64,000 bases of DNA from Janthinobacterium sp. LM6 (GTDB lineage: Bacteria > Pseudomonadota > Gammaproteobacteria > Burkholderiales > Burkholderiaceae_D). The notes beneath the pieces are model-generated. The model was given only the letters and a program-made list of their open reading frames with translations. It was not told where the DNA came from and searched no databases. The stretch is taken from positions 1,240,001 to 1,304,000 of the forward strand of contig NZ_CP019510.1 of the NCBI RefSeq assembly GCF_002002885.1, given 5' to 3'. Of the stretch, positions 56,901 through 64,000 are shown piece by piece. The position numbers and the translations under genes are program-made. The number at the start of each line of letters is the position of its first letter. The first letter of the stretch is position 1.

Positions 56901-57941
56901 TTAGTCTGGCGTGGACTTTTCGCTGACCTGGGCCGAGGCGAAGGTCGCCATCTCGCGCATGAAGTTGACGGCCGCGTGCAGCAGCGGCAAGGCCAGGGCC
57001 GAACCCGTGCCTTCGCCGAGGCGCAAATCGAGGTGCAGCAGCGGATGCGCGCCAAGGCTGGCCAGCAGCTGGCGGTGACCGTTTTCATCGGAGCAGTGCG
57101 AAAACACGCAGTAATCGAGAATGGCCGGTTGCAGACGAGCCGCCACCAGCAGGGCGCTGCTGACGATGAAGCCGTCGATGAGCAGAATCATGCGCCGTTC
57201 AGCCGCTTTCAGCATGGCGCCGGCCATCATGGCGATTTCGAAGCCGCCAAAGGTGGCCAGCACGTCGAGCGGCTCATCGACTGCCGCATGATGGGCGACA
57301 GCCGCTTCGATCACTTGCTGTTTATGTAGTACGCCCTCTTTCGACAGGCCCGTGCCGGCGCCGACGCAATCGGCAACGGGCGTGCCGGTCAGTTTGTGCA
57401 TCAGTGCTGCCGCGGCCGTGGTGTTGCCGATGCCCATTTCGCCAAAGCCCAGGACATTGCCATCGAGCGTGGCGACCAGATCCATCCCCGCCTGCATGGC
57501 GGCGATGCACTGTGCCTTGCTCATGGCGGCTTCGTGGGCAAAGTTACGCGTACCCGGGCCTTGCTTGCGGTCGAGCAAGCCGTCGCGCGGGCCGAAATCG
57601 TGGTTGACGCCCGCATCTACTATATAGAGAGCGCAATCGTTCTGGCGGGCAAAGACATTGATGGCGGCGCCATTGCCCAGGAAGTTTTCCACCATCTGCC
57701 AGGTCACGCTTTGTGGATAGGCAGAAATGCCTTCGGCTACGATGCCATGGTCGGCAGCGAAAACGATGATGGCTGGCTGGTGCAGCGCCAGTTGCGTGCT
57801 TTGCTGGATCAGGCCGATCTGACGGGCCAGGGTTTCCAGCATGCCGAGGCTGCCAAGTGGTTTGGTCTTGCTGTTGATGGCATGTTCGAGTGCGCTGGCC
57901 AGGGAGGAGTTGGCGGTGGGTAATATATGTGGGATAGGCAT
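56901..57941 (-). CDS. cobT: Nicotinate-nucleotide-dimethylbenzimidazole phosphoribosyltransferase CobT
   Basis: A 346-residue enzyme that makes alpha-ribazole phosphate from DMB and nicotinate mononucleotide. Signatures: TKPLGSLGMLE, FAADHGIVAEGISAYPQSVTWQMVENFLGNGAAINVF, GEMGIGNTTAAAAL and the catalytic Glu310 in LRLGEGTGSALALPLL. First gene of cobT-cobS-cobC; no riboswitch is seen in its leader, unlike btuB. Its 5' end faces the rRNA promoters, about 80 bases away. Confidence 0.95.
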   Translation of the reverse strand: MPIPHILPTANSSLASALEHAINSKTKPLGSLGMLETLARQIGLIQQSTQLALHQPAIIVFAADHGIVAEGISAYPQSVTWQMVENFLGNGAAINVFARQNDCALYIVDAGVNHDFGPRDGLLDRKQGPGTRNFAHEAAMSKAQCIAAMQAGMDLVATLDGNVLGFGEMGIGNTTAAAALMHKLTGTPVADCVGAGTGLSKEGVLHKQQVIEAAVAHHAAVDEPLDVLATFGGFEIAMMAGAMLKAAERRMILLIDGFIVSSALLVAARLQPAILDYCVFSHCSDENGHRQLLASLGAHPLLHLDLRLGEGTGSALALPLLHAAVNFMREMATFASAQVSEKSTPD

Positions 57942-58021
57942 GGGAATCTATATGGATGAGGCAGGATGTGGTCGTCGCTACGATATCACACAGCAATATT
58001 TGTCCAACTGCAAAATAGCGC

Positions 58022-58050
58022 TTGCGGGGCATGGGCGGCTTTGCTATAGT
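58022..58050 (+). promoter_or_regulatory. rRNA operon promoter P1
   Basis: TTGCGG (58022-58027), 17 bases, TATAGT (58045-58050), followed by a GC-rich discriminator (TCGCCTCCCC), the sequence class that makes rRNA promoters sensitive to ppGpp. It is about 370 bases before the mature 16S end. Confidence 0.55.
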
Positions 58051-58127
58051 TCGCCTCCCCAATGAGACGCAGTCAAATGCGGCAGTTGAGGATCACCGGA
58101 AACGGCGATGAGTAGTAAAAGAAGGAG

Positions 58128-58156
58128 TTGACGGATGTAGTGAAATGCCTCATAAT
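58128..58156 (+). promoter_or_regulatory. rRNA operon promoter P2
   Basis: TTGACG (58128-58133), 17 bases, CATAAT (58151-58156): five of six in each box with ideal spacing. RNA would start near 58163, in front of the boxA antitermination site at 58221-58231 (GTTCTTTAACA). Confidence 0.65.
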
Positions 58157-58246
58157 CTTCCTTCTTCGCAGCTGACAAACACAACGCTTTGTCGATAGCG
58201 CGAAAGCAGTACCGAATACAGTTCTTTAACAATTAACAGTCGATAA

Positions 58247-58320
58247 GTGTGGACATTTGATGTAAGTGCAGCAGCGATCTTCGGATTGCTGTAATACTTA
58301 AAATATATCAAATGTTCACA
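58247..58320 (+). promoter_or_regulatory. Leader hairpin with UUCG loop, alternative to the 16S processing stem
   Basis: TGTGGACATTTGAT (58247-58260) can pair with ATCAAATGTTCACA (58307-58320); between them GCAGCAGCGATC-TTCG-GATTGCTGT forms an inner stem capped by UUCG. The same 5' strand also pairs with an identical ATCAAATGTTCACA behind the 16S gene (59991-60004), so the two folds exclude each other. Confidence 0.6.
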
Positions 58321-58424
58321 AGAAATAATGAAATAGGATACTTCTTCGGAAGTAGCCTGTCAGTTTTTTGAGTGAGCGACCCGTCGCAAGACGGTGCCAA
58401 TAAAATGGCAAAGTAACAGAGATT

Positions 58425-59958
<1,534 letters not shown>

Positions 59959-60036
59959 GAGTTTGCACGAATCAGGTAACTGGTTCACGCATCAAATGTT
60001 CACACTTATCGGCTGTTAATATAAAGAACAGCATTT

Positions 60037-60113
60037 GGGGCTGTAGCTCAGCTGGTTAGAGCACCGTGTTGATAACGCGGGGGTCGTTGGTTCGAGTCCA
60101 ACCAGCCCTACCA
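60037..60113 (+). tRNA. tRNA-Ile (GAT)
   Basis: 77 bases including an encoded CCA. Acceptor GGGGCTG pairs with CAGCCCT (first pair G-U), D loop AGCTCAGCTGGTTAGAGC, anticodon GAT at 60071-60073 in loop TTGATAA, T arm GTTGGTTCGAGTCCAAC. In the usual spacer position. Confidence 0.97.
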
Positions 60114-60138
60114 GTTTCTGTAGTCTGGAAATACCCTA

Positions 60139-60214
60139 GGGGGATTAGCTCAGCTGGGAGAGCACCTGCTTTGCAAGCAGGGGGTCGTCGGTTCGATCCC
60201 GTCATCCTCCACCA
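60139..60214 (+). tRNA. tRNA-Ala (TGC)
   Basis: 76 bases with encoded CCA. Acceptor GGGGGAT pairs with ATCCTCC, anticodon TGC at 60172-60174 in loop TTTGCAA, T-loop GGTTCGATCCC. Second spacer tRNA, 25 bases after tRNA-Ile. Confidence 0.97.
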
Positions 60215-60285
60215 AAAGTTCAAACGTAAATCAGTGCTAAGTGCACCGGGATTTAGGTTTGGTCTTTTCGAGATCAAGTGCTGTA

Positions 60286-60297
60286 TGTTCTTTAACA
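60286..60297 (+). promoter_or_regulatory. boxA antitermination site before 23S
   Basis: TGTTCTTTAACA, the NusB/S10-binding element of rRNA operons, repeating the copy in front of 16S at 58221-58231 (GTTCTTTAACA). Confidence 0.8.
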
Positions 60298-60453
60298 ATC
60301 TGGAAGAAGTAAAGATTATTTATTGATCGGTTTGCCGTAAAAAGCGAATCGATGGGTAATGATTGTATGTATCAACAAACAAGCAACAACGTTGTACTTT
60401 CTTATCCCTGTAGCGCTCTTTTCGTTTGAAAGAATGAAGAGGCTAACGTTATA

Positions 60454-63330
<2,877 letters not shown>

Positions 63331-63480
63331 ATAACCTTAGCAGGTACAGAGGATGAGAAAGTACATGTTGCGTGAATGTTGATCGCAATCATTACCCAAG
63401 TAATACCTCAATACATAATCCTACTTCTTCCAGATTCATGGCTTTGTCGTCCTACAGGAGACAAATGCCGGTACAAGTTA

Positions 63481-63596
63481 TGCCTGATGACCATAGCAAG
63501 TTGGTCCCACCCCTTCCCATCCCGAACAGGACCGTGAAACAACTTTGCGCCGATGATAGTGCTGCAACCAGTGTGAAAGTAGGTTATCGTCAGGCT
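63481..63596 (+). rRNA. 5S ribosomal RNA
   Basis: Starts TGCCTGATGACCATAGCAAG and ends TCAGGCT, which pair as helix I. Conserved CCCATCCCGAACAGG and CGATGATAGT blocks are present. About 116 bases; last gene of the operon. Confidence 0.95.
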
Positions 63597-63614
63597 TGTT
63601 ATTCGCAGTAAGAG

Positions 63615-63648
63615 AAAAACCCGTCAAGCAATTGGCGGGTTTTTTTTC
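63615..63648 (+). terminator. Terminator of the rRNA operon
   Basis: ACCCGTCAA-GCAA-TTGGCGGGT, a 9-bp stem with a GNRA-like loop and nine T, 20 bases after 5S. Confidence 0.92.
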
Positions 63649-63689
63649 GTCTGGCGCTTTGTTGGTGACTTTGATGCTGATAACATGCG

Positions 63690-63718
63690 AAAAAAAGGCA
63701 GCGCTGCGCGCTGCCTTT
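63690..63718 (-). terminator. Terminator of the minus-strand gene at the right edge
   Basis: Minus strand: AAAGGCAGCGC-GCA-GCGCTGCCTTT followed by further T (seven A on the plus strand at 63690-63696). It follows the stop of the broken gene by 13 bases. Confidence 0.75.
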
Positions 63719-63730
63719 ACTGGCTGACGC

Positions 63731-64000
63731 TCAGTTTTCCTGCAAAACTTGGCGGAACAGCTCGTTCAACGCCTCCATGCCCCCGGATTTTTCTTCCTTT
63801 TCCAGACTGAAATGCTCCAGCCTGGCCAAATCAGATAGCCGCGGTAATTCGTCTTGGCCATGCTGCGGTAATGATAAATTCCCTTTTCCAGTGCGTAGAC
63901 GGTATCGAGCAAGGCCTGGATGCCCATCCTGAAACCGCATTTTTCCATATATCGGATCGGCGACTGTATCCATTCGATGACGGCAGGATTGGAGCGCCAG
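63731..64000 (-). pseudogene. Broken nucleotidyltransferase-like gene (RlaP/COG3541 type), 3' part
   Basis: Entering from the right edge, one frame reads WRSNPAVIEWIQSPIRYMEK ... LEKGIYHYRSMAKTNYRGYL, the helical part following the catalytic domain in predicted nucleotidyltransferases of the RlaP/DUF family. In that frame it then degenerates and stops at 63766. A second frame, ending at 63731, continues with a sensible C-terminus (LARLEHFSLEKEEKSGGMEALNELFRQVLQEN). The region usually found between these parts is missing, so there seems to be an internal deletion that shifted the frame. The 5' part lies outside the window. Family assignment is from memory of motif patterns. Confidence 0.5.

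Noticed and set aside
60037-60214. tRNA genes as an integration site
   Set aside because: The spacer tRNAs lie inside the rRNA operon and no partial tRNA copy or integrase flanks them.

Overview
The window is a chromosomal stretch from a Gram-negative betaproteobacterium. The 16S rRNA at 58425-59955, the protein sequences and the gene order around mraZ-ftsZ, lpxC-secA and pilC-pilD-coaE-zapD-yacG point to Oxalobacteraceae, most likely Janthinobacterium or a close relative such as Duganella. This rests on reading the sequence alone; no database search was run. Coding density is high, most starts overlap the preceding stop (ATGA/TGATG), and GTG/TTG starts are common.

Layout. 1-1894: tail of a small operon (transporter end, DUF3833 lipoprotein, SDR, NTF2-like protein), then about 975 bp of AT-richer non-coding DNA. 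2870-4643: a general porin and a small exported protein with a striking palindrome around its -10. 4717-6420: a ThDP-dependent acetolactate-synthase-like enzyme. 6617-6956: RNase P RNA. 7497-24923: a complete division and cell wall (dcw) cluster, mraZ-rsmH-ftsL-ftsI-murE-murF-mraY-murD-ftsW-murG-murC-ddlB-ftsQ-ftsA-ftsZ, headed by a promoter that overlaps four 10-bp-spaced MraZ boxes. 25147-28348: accessory genes (peroxiredoxin, methyltransferase with a divergent MmyB-type regulator, EamA transporter) between ftsZ and lpxC. 28437-33090: lpxC, a DciA-like DUF721 gene, secA. 33172-38352: DUF900 lipoprotein hydrolase, argJ-DUF815-mutT, a FitAB/VapBC-type toxin-antitoxin pair, yacG. 38374-43589 (minus): zapD, coaE, pilD, pilC and an EmrB-type MFS pump. 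44952-57941 (minus): a cobalamin region. A B12 riboswitch heads btuB, then btuC, btuD, cobO, cobU, cbiB, cobD, btuF, a second BtuF-like protein and cbiP; upstream lies cobT-cobS-cobC. 58022-63648: an rRNA operon (16S, tRNA-Ile, tRNA-Ala, 23S, 5S). The window ends in a broken gene resembling the RlaP-type nucleotidyltransferases.

How the genes work together. The dcw genes make lipid II (MurE/F/D/C, Ddl, MraY, MurG) and build the septal machine (FtsL/I/W/Q/A/Z); ZapD, encoded elsewhere in the window, cross-links FtsZ. The cobalamin genes cover uptake (BtuB/C/D/F), adenosylation (CobO), aminopropanol arm (CobD, CbiB), nucleotide loop assembly (CobU/T/S/C) and the late amidations (CbiP). No corrin-ring genes are present here, so the region looks like salvage and late assembly.

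Best candidates for something new: (i) two copies of a roughly 133-bp palindrome-ended repeat, both between convergent genes, whose end stems differ in sequence but stay complementary; (ii) an rRNA leader that can fold on itself or with the post-16S spacer using the same strand; (iii) a promoter -10 inside the loop of the upstream operon's terminator, in front of the B12 riboswitch; (iv) operator-like palindromes at 4057-4079 and 26506-26519; (v) a PIN toxin with Gln in place of a catalytic Glu.
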